Of a stretch of 37,329 nt of DNA, positions 5,281-14,434 are shown one piece after another. Where the stretch lies: IMG/VR virus record IMGVR_UViG_3300049893_000209, positions 1-37,329 of that record. One strand, 5' to 3'. Source of the stretch: a virus. Position numbers and translations under genes: made by a program. Every line of letters begins with the position of its first letter. Positions within the stretch are counted from its first letter, which is position 1. Under the pieces are notes generated by a model that worked only from the letters and a program-made list of their open reading frames with translations, had not been told where the DNA came from and ran no database searches.

Positions 5281-7041
5281 GTGTTATCAGCCAAGGAAGT
5301 CATCGCTAAAGTCGATAGACTCAAAACCAAATACGCACCACGCGACCAGCGTATGCGTAGCGTACTTTCTGTACGCCAAGGAGATATCTCCAAGGTCTAT
5401 CCTGCTATGTTCACTGAGGAATATCCAAAGCCTCTAGTTGCTAACTTTATTGACGTTGCTGCTCGTGACCTTGCAGAAGCGATGGCACCACTACCTTCTT
5501 TTGAATGCTCTGCTACCAATATGGTTTCAGATGCAGCACGCAAAGCCGCTGATACAAGAACCCGCATTGCAAACTATTACGTCTCAGGTTCAGACCTACA
5601 GATTCAGATGTATACCGGTGCTGACTGGTTCAACACCTACGGTATGTTGCCAGCAATCGTTGAGATGGATTACACAAACAACAATCCACGTATCCGCTTG
5701 CTAAATCCATTTGGCGTTTACCCAGAGATTGACAGATTTGGTCGCACGATTTCTTTGACTCAGATCGTAGAAAGCGATGCTGAATCCTTAGCTGCTCAAT
5801 ACCCTGAGTTCTATAATGAGATTCTTGGCAAGAACAATGTTGGCTATCCACTCAACCGTATGCCAAGCAATACTCCATATGTAACCTTGGTTCGTTATCA
5901 CGACAAAGACCAAGATATTATTTTTATCCCAGAACGCAACAACCTCATTTTATCGCAGACTCAAAATCCAGTCGGAAGATGTCTGGCTTCAGTTGCTGTT
6001 CGCTCATCTATTGATGGCGAAGCACGTGGTCAGTTTGATGATGTTCTAGCGGTACAACTAGCTCGCGCCCGTTTTGCTGTTTTGCAAATCCAAGCGGCAG
6101 AAAAATCTATCCAAGCTCCCATTGCGATCCCACAAGATGTGCAAGAGCTGGCCCTTGGACCGGATTCAATTATGCGTTCTGCCAATCCACAAGCGATTCG
6201 CCGTGTACCGCTGGAACTTCCTCCTGGAGTATTTACAGAGTCTGGCGTATTAGAACGAGAACTACGTCTTGGTGCTAGATATCCAGAAGTACGCTCAGGT
6301 AATCTTGACGCTTCTGTTGTAACTGGTCGTGGTGTTCAAGCACTACAGGCTGGATTCGATACACAGATTCGTTCAGCACAAGCACAGTTTGCTCGTCTGT
6401 TTACAGAACTTGTAGCGCTTTGCTTTGAAGTTGATGAAAAGATTTTCGGTGGTATGACCAAGGAAATTCGCGGAAGCGAAGATGGCACGCCATTCTCAAT
6501 GAAGTACATTCCATCAAAGGCTATTGCTGGTGAATATGGAGTAGATGTACGCTACGGAATTATGTCCGGTATGGACCCTAACCGTGCAATCATTGCTTTG
6601 CTACAAATGCGTAGCGATAAATTAGTTTCAAGAGATTATGTACGTCGCGAAATTCCAATGGAGTTAAATGTCACCCAAGAAGAACAACGTGTGGACATTG
6701 AAGAGATGCGTGATTCTCTTCGTGTTGCTATGGCTCAGTATGCTCAAGCTATCCCCACGCTTGCGGCACAAGGTCAAGATCCTTCTCAAATCGTTACCCG
6801 AATTGCGGAAGTTATTAAAGGCCGGCAAAAAGGCAAAGCAATCGAAACAATAGTCGATGAAGTATTTGCTCCAGAGCCACAACCAGAAATCCCAGCAGAG
6901 ATGATGGGTGAACAAGTTCCAGCAGCAGGTATGGCCCCAGTTCCTGCCTCGCAGCCAACTCCAGAAATGACGACTGGTGCGGCCCCTGCTGCTGGTCCTC
7001 GTCCCGATATAGCAAGTTTGCTCGCGCAAATCGCAGGTTGA
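5281..7041 (+). CDS. portal protein
   Basis: Portal proteins form the dodecameric ring at one head vertex, bind the terminase and pass the DNA. This 586-residue product starts at GTG 5281 behind a weak AGGT. It has the usual portal make-up: a helical N-terminus, a mixed alpha/beta wing and a long central helix region (about 330-400, containing the ASVVTGRGVQALQAGFD segment), then a helical crown. The last 60 residues are a Pro/Ala/Gln-rich tail. Position directly after the terminase supports the call. The sequence alone does not show which portal subfamily it belongs to. Confidence 0.88.
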   Translation: MLSAKEVIAKVDRLKTKYAPRDQRMRSVLSVRQGDISKVYPAMFTEEYPKPLVANFIDVAARDLAEAMAPLPSFECSATNMVSDAARKAADTRTRIANYYVSGSDLQIQMYTGADWFNTYGMLPAIVEMDYTNNNPRIRLLNPFGVYPEIDRFGRTISLTQIVESDAESLAAQYPEFYNEILGKNNVGYPLNRMPSNTPYVTLVRYHDKDQDIIFIPERNNLILSQTQNPVGRCLASVAVRSSIDGEARGQFDDVLAVQLARARFAVLQIQAAEKSIQAPIAIPQDVQELALGPDSIMRSANPQAIRRVPLELPPGVFTESGVLERELRLGARYPEVRSGNLDASVVTGRGVQALQAGFDTQIRSAQAQFARLFTELVALCFEVDEKIFGGMTKEIRGSEDGTPFSMKYIPSKAIAGEYGVDVRYGIMSGMDPNRAIIALLQMRSDKLVSRDYVRREIPMELNVTQEEQRVDIEEMRDSLRVAMAQYAQAIPTLAAQGQDPSQIVTRIAEVIKGRQKGKAIETIVDEVFAPEPQPEIPAEMMGEQVPAAGMAPVPASQPTPEMTTGAAPAAGPRPDIASLLAQIAG

Positions 7042-7063
7042 GCATAACCGAAGGAGGTGCTAA

Positions 7064-7195
7064 ATGAAAAAAGGTGGACGTGCTGCTGCTCCAATGCAGA
7101 AGCCAACAGAAGGTAAGAAAGATACTTCAAGACCGAAAGGTGGAAAAGTTGCTTTCGGATATGCCCCTGCCGGACGTAAGGGCAGAAAGGCTTAA
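7064..7195 (+). CDS. small basic Gly/Lys-rich protein (43 aa)
   Basis: An excellent ribosome site (AAGGAGG, 7 bases from ATG) starts a 43-residue protein, MKKGGRAAAPMQKPTEGKKD..., rich in Lys, Gly and Pro and probably disordered. Similar tiny basic proteins follow the coat gene (18269-19148). Binding to packaged DNA or to the portal/head interior is possible but only inferred. Confidence 0.75.
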   Translation: MKKGGRAAAPMQKPTEGKKDTSRPKGGKVAFGYAPAGRKGRKA

Positions 7196-7222
7196 GTAAT
7201 AAACTTATCGAGAGGATAGGGC

Positions 7223-7441
7223 GTGAAGAAAAAACAAGATTATGTTCCGCGTCCTATCCGTCTCGCTGATTTCTTAGTAGTACTAGCAGGATTTATACAT
7301 AACATAACCGCAGCGATTCATACGCTAACAGATGAGATTTTAGAAATAGCAACATACAACGCAATCAGAGAAAACCAAGTCAACGAGGCTTGGGAACAAT
7401 TCACAGAAGATTTAGAGACGATGGAGGACGGAAATGGCTAG
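7223..7441 (+). CDS. small hypothetical protein (72 aa, GTG start)
   Basis: GTG 7223 follows GAGAGGA. A basic N-terminus (MKKKQDYVPRP) leads into a hydrophobic stretch at about residues 15-35 (FLVVLAGFIHNITAAI) and an acidic tail. It could be an amphipathic head protein or a weak membrane segment. Its end overlaps the next ATG by 8 bases within the late operon. Confidence 0.7.
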   Translation: MKKKQDYVPRPIRLADFLVVLAGFIHNITAAIHTLTDEILEIATYNAIRENQVNEAWEQFTEDLETMEDGNG

Positions 7442-7865
7442 AGGTCCATTAGCAGGGGCAGCAGGCCCAGGCAAGTTCTCTAAGAGAACAGATATGAATA
7501 TAGGTTCAATCGCATACGGTGAAGGCGTTGAGACGCAGGCTATTAAATCAGGCGCTCCGCTTGCAAGAACTCCAGATGTTAGAGGAGCTAGAGCATCTGA
7601 TGTTAGAAATGCTGCAGCAGGACAAGCAGTAACTCCTTTATATGCTCCATCACAAAGACCAAATGAGCCAGTAACAACTGGCATTCCTATGGGCGCAGGT
7701 GCAGGTCCTGAAGTACTAGGAATGAATCAACCCGTAGCAGATACAGATACTGATAAGCAAAGATTGATTTCATATCTTCCAGTTCTTGAAGCCTTATCTC
7801 GTTCACCAAATTCCTCTCAAGCATTTAGAAACTATGTAAGGGTTCTTAGGTCCAGCCTTCTATGA
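7434..7865 (+). CDS. hypothetical virion-associated protein (143 aa)
   Basis: The ATG lies behind GGAGG. The protein is Gly/Ala/Pro-rich and probably disordered in its first 100 residues, then forms a helical C-terminus (about 105-143, ...LISYLPVLEALSRSPNSS...). It precedes and overlaps by 4 bases the 1557-residue gene, suggesting joint production. No family is recognised. Confidence 0.75.
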   Translation: MARGPLAGAAGPGKFSKRTDMNIGSIAYGEGVETQAIKSGAPLARTPDVRGARASDVRNAAAGQAVTPLYAPSQRPNEPVTTGIPMGAGAGPEVLGMNQPVADTDTDKQRLISYLPVLEALSRSPNSSQAFRNYVRVLRSSLL

Positions 7866-10800
7866 GTGATCGAGAGATAGCGCAACGTATCTATGCCGAA
7901 CTGCAGGATAAATATAATCCATCTGCGTTCGATACAATGGGTGCATTCAATGCGCTTTACAACAAGGGTAAAGTAAATTCATTATCTGTCCCGCTTGACG
8001 TATCTAGAGCGCTAGACCCAACGGGTCGTCAAGAGTTTATTGACGCATATCGTCGTCAACAGGCCTATCGTGCTGCTCAACAAAAGCCACCAGGATTCTG
8101 GGGCAAGTTATTTGCTGGTATGGAAAAGGCTTACAACTTATCAGCACAAGCAGTTTCATTTGGCTTATTACTTGGTGATGAAAATAATCCATTATTTCAA
8201 GGTAAGGGATTTGACCCAAATAGAATAAGACAGTCTTGGGATGCTGCTCGTAATATATCTCCAGGTAGAGCATTCATAAATGCCACCTTTGGCGAAGGTA
8301 TTAACCTTGCTGAAGACGCTCTAAATGTAGCAACCTTTGGTAAAAGCCGTAATCTTGCGGAAAGTTTTATCAAGGATCATTTACTTTTTGCCGCTAATGA
8401 TTTTGATATCTATAATAAACAGCAAGCGGAACAAGCATTTCGTGAGCAGACATTTGGTCGTTTCTCTTCATATACCACAGACTTTGTAGCTCGCTTTGTT
8501 ATTGACCCAACCATCGTTGCTGGTAAAGCGGTAAAGGTGTATAAAGGTCTAAAGTATGCAGTTGGTGGCGTAGGCGAATTAAAAGCTGTACTTGCCGGAG
8601 AGCAAACTGGTAAAAGAGCAGAACGCATTAAGGCTACATTCCAGAACTTTGTCGAAAAGACAGACGATATGAATACTGCCGAATTGTTTAGAATTAAGGC
8701 TATTCGTGAGTCTGCAAATCCTGCAACCCTTGCAGATTTAATAGCAACTGCTAATAAGATTCCAGATGTTGCAGCCCGCCATAAGGCAAAGGCTGATATC
8801 TTCCAGTGGGCTATGGGAGATGCTTCATCTGCAGCTAACCTAATTGATAAACATACAGACCTTGCTGCCCGTATTGCTAATCTGCAAGATGAAATTGACC
8901 AAGCCAAGTACTTTGGTAAGTCGGTTGACAAAAAGACTGGTCAACTTACTATGGATCTTGTTAATCAAGGTGATAATCTTGAAAAGAATCAACTACTTGC
9001 CAAGACTTTACAGACTGAATTAGATGAGGTTTACAAGAAGTTAGATGTTGCTGGAACTCTAAATCCAGATGCCTTACCTCGTTTTGGTCTAACCGATAAG
9101 GCTCGCATAACTTTAACTCTTGAGAATGATTCCTGGATAGGAAAGAAGTTTACAGACCTACGTAATGGTGCAGCAGGTCCTGTAGTCCGAGTTCTTCAAG
9201 GATTTGCTTACAAGCGTCCTCGTGGTTGGATTGATTTTACCGATAACCAATCAGTAAACACTATAGATAATATGTTTAATCAGGTTCGTCAGTTTTCTGA
9301 TAACCAGAGTACTCTCTATAACCAAAAAATTGCTGACCTTAGGGCTAAACTTGATGTAGCTAAAACTCCTGAAGAAAAAAAGTTACTCAATAAAGATATC
9401 AAGAAGTTACAAGATGATATCTCTCAGGCTGAGTTTACCGTTGAAAAGCGTAATGAACTATTTGATAAGTATGTTTCAGCACCAGATGCTGACGCTCGCG
9501 CTAAAGCCTACCTTGAGATTGAAGAAGAACTATTTAATACTGTAGCCCGTCAGTTTGGCTTTACAAATAAAGAAGATGTTCTAGCTGCTTGGCGTAAATA
9601 CTCTACTGCTCGTAACTCTGCACGTAATTTAATCCGTGAACGAGCCTATACTGGTTCTACAACTAAACTTCCTAATGGTCAAGTAGTACCTGCAGGTGCA
9701 AAAGTTACACCTATTGAAGGTGCAGACGGTATACTTAATGTAGTTCCATTACCTTTGAATGAAACTCAATTATTACGTCAACTTCCAACACTAGATCTTG
9801 ACCAGATGTACCGCTCTTTATCTAGATACACCAGAGCGCAACGTGGCAAACCATACGAAATTGCCGCTATTGGCCAAAGTAAATTGATGAATGTAGCAGA
9901 TGGTCTTGATTCTTTACTAAAGTTTGAGGTTTTAGCTCGCGTTGGTTACCCAATTCGTAACGTAACTGAAGGTTATATGCGAATTATGTCAACCGTTGGA
10001 CCTATGGCAATTATGAACCGCGTTGCATATGGTCTTGGAGCAGCAGGTAAGAACCTAATTAACTCTAAATTTAAGAGTGGTTCTATTGATGATATCTTTA
10101 AGTGGAGCAATGGCGTTAAACTGCAGACAAAGAAGCAGGAACTTGAGGCTTTATTAGACGTTGCTGATGATCCACAAGAGATTGCAAAGCAGATTGCTGA
10201 AATTGATGCAATGCTTGCTGGCAAAGTACCTGTTGTTAATAAGTTTGGTATGGGTCTAAACGAGATTCGTATAGGCGATAAAGTAATTACTGTAGAAGAT
10301 GCACTTGGTGCAACTCCAGAACGAGCGCAATACATTCGTGACCGTTTCATTGCCAACGCTTCGCAGATTGTAGATAGCCACTTTACTGAATCAAGTAAGG
10401 CTTTACGTAACGCTTATGAGACTACCGGTGACTGGATTATCGTAAAAGGTACCGAAGAAGGTTGGGAACAAGCCTATCTACGTGTGGTAAATCGTCAGGT
10501 TCGCGGCTCTAAACTTACAAAGATTCTTTTACAGAATAAACCTCGTGAGGTTCTTATCTCTGAAGCCCGTGAGTTCTTACTGAAGAATCCAGAGGGACGT
10601 AGGATTCTGAAAAATCTTGCACTGGGTCGAGATGTAGATGACATCATCAATGCTAACTTACAAAATATTGATGACCTATTCCCACCATTTGCTACAGAAT
10701 TACGCAAAGCGGCATTAGAAAGAAATATCAATGCTGATGACATTCGTCTATTCTTCTCAAATGCTGCAGACCGTCCAGAGGTAAATGCGGCTCAGATATC

Positions 10801-12535
10801 TAATGCCAATGGAACATCAACTATGGCAAAGAACTGGGCTAAGTTCCAAGAGGGTTTCTACAATATAATGGGTGAAGCTCCTGAAAGAGCGCTAGTTCGT
10901 AACCCTTTATTCGTAGACCTATACCGCAAACGTATTGAATCTTTAGTTCGTAGCGCTATTGATACATACCCTGGCGATGAAATCCCTGCTCTGTATCTAC
11001 GTAAACTTGAAAGCAACGCTCGTCAATGGGCTAGATCAGAGATGCGTAGAACCCTTTACGATACATCAGAACGTGTAGAGATGGCATCTACTCTTCGTTA
11101 TATCTTCCCATTCTTTGGTGCATTTGCTGACGTTGCTGAAAAATGGGGCAAGATAGTTCTAAACGACCCATCAGTAATTAGAACCTTGCAGACTATTTAT
11201 GAATCACCAGACCGTATGGGTCTAGTAGAAGAACGTGATGGTATTAAATATATCAATATGCCTGGCGAGTGGGCAAAGCGTTTAGGACTTGGAGACCGCC
11301 CTCGCGCTATTCCAAAACCATCACTAAACCTAATCTTTCAAGGCGGTGCTTGGTGGAATCCAGGTGCTGGATGGTTCGTACAGATTCCTATGTCTATGGC
11401 TGTAAAGGCCAATCCAAAGTTAGAGAAGAATATTCTTACTAAAGAAATCCTTCCATATGGCCCACAAGGAACTGGCTGGTCAGATGTTTTAATTCAGTCT
11501 GCTGCAGCTCGTAAGGCTTTACAGTTGCTAGACCCTGAAGACCCACAGCGACAGAACTTAACAGTTTTAATTGCTGCTGAAGAGAACGCTAAGTATGATG
11601 CTGGTCTAAGAGATGAACCCCCTACGGCTAAAGAAATCAATGCTAGAGTTCGAGGCGTACTTCTAACAGACGTAGCATCAAGATTAGTTCTTCCATTTGC
11701 CACAAATACTCGTAGCCCTTATCAGTTATTTATTGATGAGTTTCATAGATTACGCGAAGAAGATCCACTAACAGCCGCTGATAAGTTCTATCAATATTAC
11801 GGTGATGATTTCTACTATTTCACCACATCTTTGTCAAAGAATAATACCGGCATTGGTGCAACTATTGAGGCTGACCAGAGAGCAAGACAACTATCAGACC
11901 TAATTGCTAAAGACCCAAATTATGGTTGGTTCTTAGTTGGAGATGCTAACGCTGGAGAGTTCTCACCTTCAGTATATAAACGACAAAGAGAACTGGCAGT
12001 TGCTCCAGGAAGCACAACTAAGTTTAGAGAGTCTCAAGATGCTTATGAAGCGATTAAAGATACCAAAGTTGAAAAGGGTTGGATTGTCTATAACAAAGGT
12101 ATGGATAAAATCGAAGCAGCCCGCATTGCTCGTGGTCTAAAGAGCCTTGAGTCAGCAGGTGCTGAGGACTTAAAAGCAGCTAAACAAAGATTCGTAGCAC
12201 AACTTGAAAGTGCCAATAGAGAGTGGGCTGACGCTAGAGGTAAGATTGATACCAATAAGGTAATCAGTTTCCTACGTTATGCCAAAGATGTCGTAAGCGA
12301 CCCGCGTATCAAAGACCGTCAAGATATGAAAACTATGTCTACATATCTAGCAGGACGTCAAAGAATTATGCAGGCGCTTGCTACTAGAACAAGTCAATCT
12401 ATAGATAACCCAGAAAATCAAGACCTGAAAATTGCTTGGGATAATTTTATAGGTGAACTAATAGATAAAGATGTTACTTTTAACAGAATCTATTCAAGGA
12501 TTCTAGAAAAAGATGACCTAAGGAAAGGCCTGTAA
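7862..12535 (+). CDS. very large putative internal virion/ejection protein (1557 aa)
   Basis: The largest gene of the window, coupled to its upstream neighbour by ATGA. The protein is mostly helical, with long charged stretches that look like coiled coil at about 335-400 and 475-545, and repeated hydrophobic-helix segments between about 680 and 780 and near 1080-1100. There is no signal peptide, tape-measure-like repeat or enzyme motif that I can identify. In short-tailed phages, large helical proteins of this size are usually carried inside the head and ejected with the DNA (for example T7 gp16). That role is inferred here from size, composition and placement between portal and scaffold. Confidence 0.75.
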   Translation: MSDREIAQRIYAELQDKYNPSAFDTMGAFNALYNKGKVNSLSVPLDVSRALDPTGRQEFIDAYRRQQAYRAAQQKPPGFWGKLFAGMEKAYNLSAQAVSFGLLLGDENNPLFQGKGFDPNRIRQSWDAARNISPGRAFINATFGEGINLAEDALNVATFGKSRNLAESFIKDHLLFAANDFDIYNKQQAEQAFREQTFGRFSSYTTDFVARFVIDPTIVAGKAVKVYKGLKYAVGGVGELKAVLAGEQTGKRAERIKATFQNFVEKTDDMNTAELFRIKAIRESANPATLADLIATANKIPDVAARHKAKADIFQWAMGDASSAANLIDKHTDLAARIANLQDEIDQAKYFGKSVDKKTGQLTMDLVNQGDNLEKNQLLAKTLQTELDEVYKKLDVAGTLNPDALPRFGLTDKARITLTLENDSWIGKKFTDLRNGAAGPVVRVLQGFAYKRPRGWIDFTDNQSVNTIDNMFNQVRQFSDNQSTLYNQKIADLRAKLDVAKTPEEKKLLNKDIKKLQDDISQAEFTVEKRNELFDKYVSAPDADARAKAYLEIEEELFNTVARQFGFTNKEDVLAAWRKYSTARNSARNLIRERAYTGSTTKLPNGQVVPAGAKVTPIEGADGILNVVPLPLNETQLLRQLPTLDLDQMYRSLSRYTRAQRGKPYEIAAIGQSKLMNVADGLDSLLKFEVLARVGYPIRNVTEGYMRIMSTVGPMAIMNRVAYGLGAAGKNLINSKFKSGSIDDIFKWSNGVKLQTKKQELEALLDVADDPQEIAKQIAEIDAMLAGKVPVVNKFGMGLNEIRIGDKVITVEDALGATPERAQYIRDRFIANASQIVDSHFTESSKALRNAYETTGDWIIVKGTEEGWEQAYLRVVNRQVRGSKLTKILLQNKPREVLISEAREFLLKNPEGRRILKNLALGRDVDDIINANLQNIDDLFPPFATELRKAALERNINADDIRLFFSNAADRPEVNAAQISNANGTSTMAKNWAKFQEGFYNIMGEAPERALVRNPLFVDLYRKRIESLVRSAIDTYPGDEIPALYLRKLESNARQWARSEMRRTLYDTSERVEMASTLRYIFPFFGAFADVAEKWGKIVLNDPSVIRTLQTIYESPDRMGLVEERDGIKYINMPGEWAKRLGLGDRPRAIPKPSLNLIFQGGAWWNPGAGWFVQIPMSMAVKANPKLEKNILTKEILPYGPQGTGWSDVLIQSAAARKALQLLDPEDPQRQNLTVLIAAEENAKYDAGLRDEPPTAKEINARVRGVLLTDVASRLVLPFATNTRSPYQLFIDEFHRLREEDPLTAADKFYQYYGDDFYYFTTSLSKNNTGIGATIEADQRARQLSDLIAKDPNYGWFLVGDANAGEFSPSVYKRQRELAVAPGSTTKFRESQDAYEAIKDTKVEKGWIVYNKGMDKIEAARIARGLKSLESAGAEDLKAAKQRFVAQLESANREWADARGKIDTNKVISFLRYAKDVVSDPRIKDRQDMKTMSTYLAGRQRIMQALATRTSQSIDNPENQDLKIAWDNFIGELIDKDVTFNRIYSRILEKDDLRKGL

Positions 12536-13341
12536 TGAGTTTCGGATCATCCAATATGACTGCTGAAGAAGCGGCATTAGCCGGACTTGATAGTGATATT
12601 TCTGGGGGCGAAGGCGGTGCAGGAGCTTATCTTAACCAAGTCTATCTAGGCGCTATACAAGTTCCAGCGGTTAAGGGCGTTCTTCGTGGTAAGAAAATAA
12701 ATACTGGAAAAACCTATGCCGACAAAACTATAACAAGAGCTGATGCTAAAAAATTATATTTAACAGATGGTGACCTTCGTGGTTCTTGGGAAGCAAAGTT
12801 AAGAAGCCTTGGTCAGAATGTAACTAAAGTGCAAGCACGTGCGCTATGGGACTTATCCGTAGATGGAGCATCAGACTGGTACTCCACTTCAAATGGAAAA
12901 CAAAAAGTAACTCCACAGGAATACATTGAGTGGTACGTTGGTGGTTCTAAATCTAAACAAAATATACCAACTCGTCAAATCTACAAAACAACTCCTGAAC
13001 AAATTTACGCTGACGTAAATGATATTGCTAGTACAAAGTTAATGAGATCACTTACCGAAGAGGATAGACAAGCTCAGTGGTATAAAGATTTAACCAAGGC
13101 TATCAACGATATGGTAAATCAGGGAACCGTAACCACCACAAAGCAGGTTAAGAATCCTAAGACTGGCAAATTAGAGACTCAAGTTATTCAAACACCTGGT
13201 GTTACAAAAGAAGGAATCGAAGCAAAAATTACTGGCGCACTTGAAACTGCAGACCCAGAGTCAGCAGCCCGCGCAAAACGTCTTTCGTTTATTAAATGGC
13301 TTTATGGTCAGATGGGTAATCAGATGGAGGGAAGAGCCTAA
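12535..13341 (+). CDS. putative internal virion protein (268 aa)
   Basis: The ATG overlaps the preceding TAA (TAATG). The N-terminal 35 residues are Gly/Ala-rich and flexible. The rest is Lys/Thr/Gln-rich mixed alpha/beta, with a compact Trp/Tyr-rich core around residues 85-150 (ALWDLSVDGASDWYST...). The gene is the first of three consecutive genes of similar low-complexity style after the giant protein and is tightly coupled to the next. Ejection or head-interior roles fit the position but are inferred. Confidence 0.7.
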   Translation: MSFGSSNMTAEEAALAGLDSDISGGEGGAGAYLNQVYLGAIQVPAVKGVLRGKKINTGKTYADKTITRADAKKLYLTDGDLRGSWEAKLRSLGQNVTKVQARALWDLSVDGASDWYSTSNGKQKVTPQEYIEWYVGGSKSKQNIPTRQIYKTTPEQIYADVNDIASTKLMRSLTEEDRQAQWYKDLTKAINDMVNQGTVTTTKQVKNPKTGKLETQVIQTPGVTKEGIEAKITGALETADPESAARAKRLSFIKWLYGQMGNQMEGRA

Positions 13342-14432
13342 TGGCAACTAACTTAGGAAGCAGACCTCTTGGAGTTCCCGCTCCTGTTCCCACTCCACCT
13401 CCACCACCTAAGCCATCAACATCTAGTAAGCCATCTTCAGGCGGTGGTCTTACAACTGCAGAAAAAAAAGAACTTTCTGGAGTTCTTGATGAAGTAAGTC
13501 AAGCACTAAATGGAGTAGTTAATTCATTATCTGGTGTATCACAAACTGGAGGTTTTAGTGGCAACACAGCAACTACATCAACACCTACCACGCCGGTAAC
13601 ACCAAAAAGCACTGCTACATTCTTGTCAGATTATGGTATAGGTGAGGCTCTTCTAAACGACCCAATTTATGGCGCCGAATTACGAGCTATGAAAGCAGCA
13701 TATGATTCTGGTAATTTTGGTTTAGCCGCAGAACTTTATGCAGCATCTAAGTTTGGTAAGTTAGATGCTGATGCTCAGAATCGTTACTTAACTAAAGTAC
13801 AAAATAGCGACTTATACAAAGAACGTCTTACCTCTTGGCTTATAGGAATAAAAAGAAGTTTAGCTGAAAGAGGCCTACAGGCCACTGATGCAGCCCTTGA
13901 AGATTACTACATTAAGGGTATTGACGATGCCACAATCTTTGATCAATTAGCATCAGGTATCACATCTGCTGGTGCTGCTGGTGAAATTCAATCAGCGTTA
14001 CAGACCCTTCGCTCTACAGCCTATGCTAATGGATTTAATTTAGATACTGACTATAAAGACCAAATCAATGGTTGGTTACAACAAATTGCTAAAGGTAAAC
14101 CAGTAGAAGATTTCCAACAGTTGATTCGCAATAATGCCAAACTTGGACTACCTGAGAAGGTTGGCGCTTTCCTTGACCAAGGATTGAATCTAGCTGATGT
14201 CTATAAGCCATACAAAAATGTAATGGCAAACGTCCTTGAATTGACACCAGATTCAATAAAGTTAAACGATCCTATTTTACGACAAGCCTATGCTGGAGAT
14301 AAAGAGATGTCGCTCTTTGATTTCCAGAGAGCGCTACGTAAAGACCCACGCTGGCAATATACAGATAACGCAAGAGAAGATGTATCAAATGCTTTACTCG
14401 GTACTCTTCGTGACTTTGGAGTACAGGGGTAA
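13341..14432 (+). CDS. putative internal virion protein (363 aa)
   Basis: ATG at 13341 overlaps the previous TAA, with a GGAGGGA ribosome site. Residues 1-35 are Pro/Ser-rich, 60-90 Gly/Thr/Pro-rich, and from about 95 onward the protein is helical, with repeated A-x-x-Y/L patterns (AELYAASKFGKLDADAQNRY...). This layout of flexible N-terminus plus helical body is shared with the next gene product, suggesting related roles in the virion. Confidence 0.7.
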   Translation: MATNLGSRPLGVPAPVPTPPPPPKPSTSSKPSSGGGLTTAEKKELSGVLDEVSQALNGVVNSLSGVSQTGGFSGNTATTSTPTTPVTPKSTATFLSDYGIGEALLNDPIYGAELRAMKAAYDSGNFGLAAELYAASKFGKLDADAQNRYLTKVQNSDLYKERLTSWLIGIKRSLAERGLQATDAALEDYYIKGIDDATIFDQLASGITSAGAAGEIQSALQTLRSTAYANGFNLDTDYKDQINGWLQQIAKGKPVEDFQQLIRNNAKLGLPEKVGAFLDQGLNLADVYKPYKNVMANVLELTPDSIKLNDPILRQAYAGDKEMSLFDFQRALRKDPRWQYTDNAREDVSNALLGTLRDFGVQG

Positions 14433-14434
14433 TA

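Noticed and set aside
8410-8931. Minus-strand frame of 173 residues inside the giant virion gene
   Set aside because: Shadow of the 1557-residue frame; no ribosome site, low-complexity Ser/Ala/Arg content.
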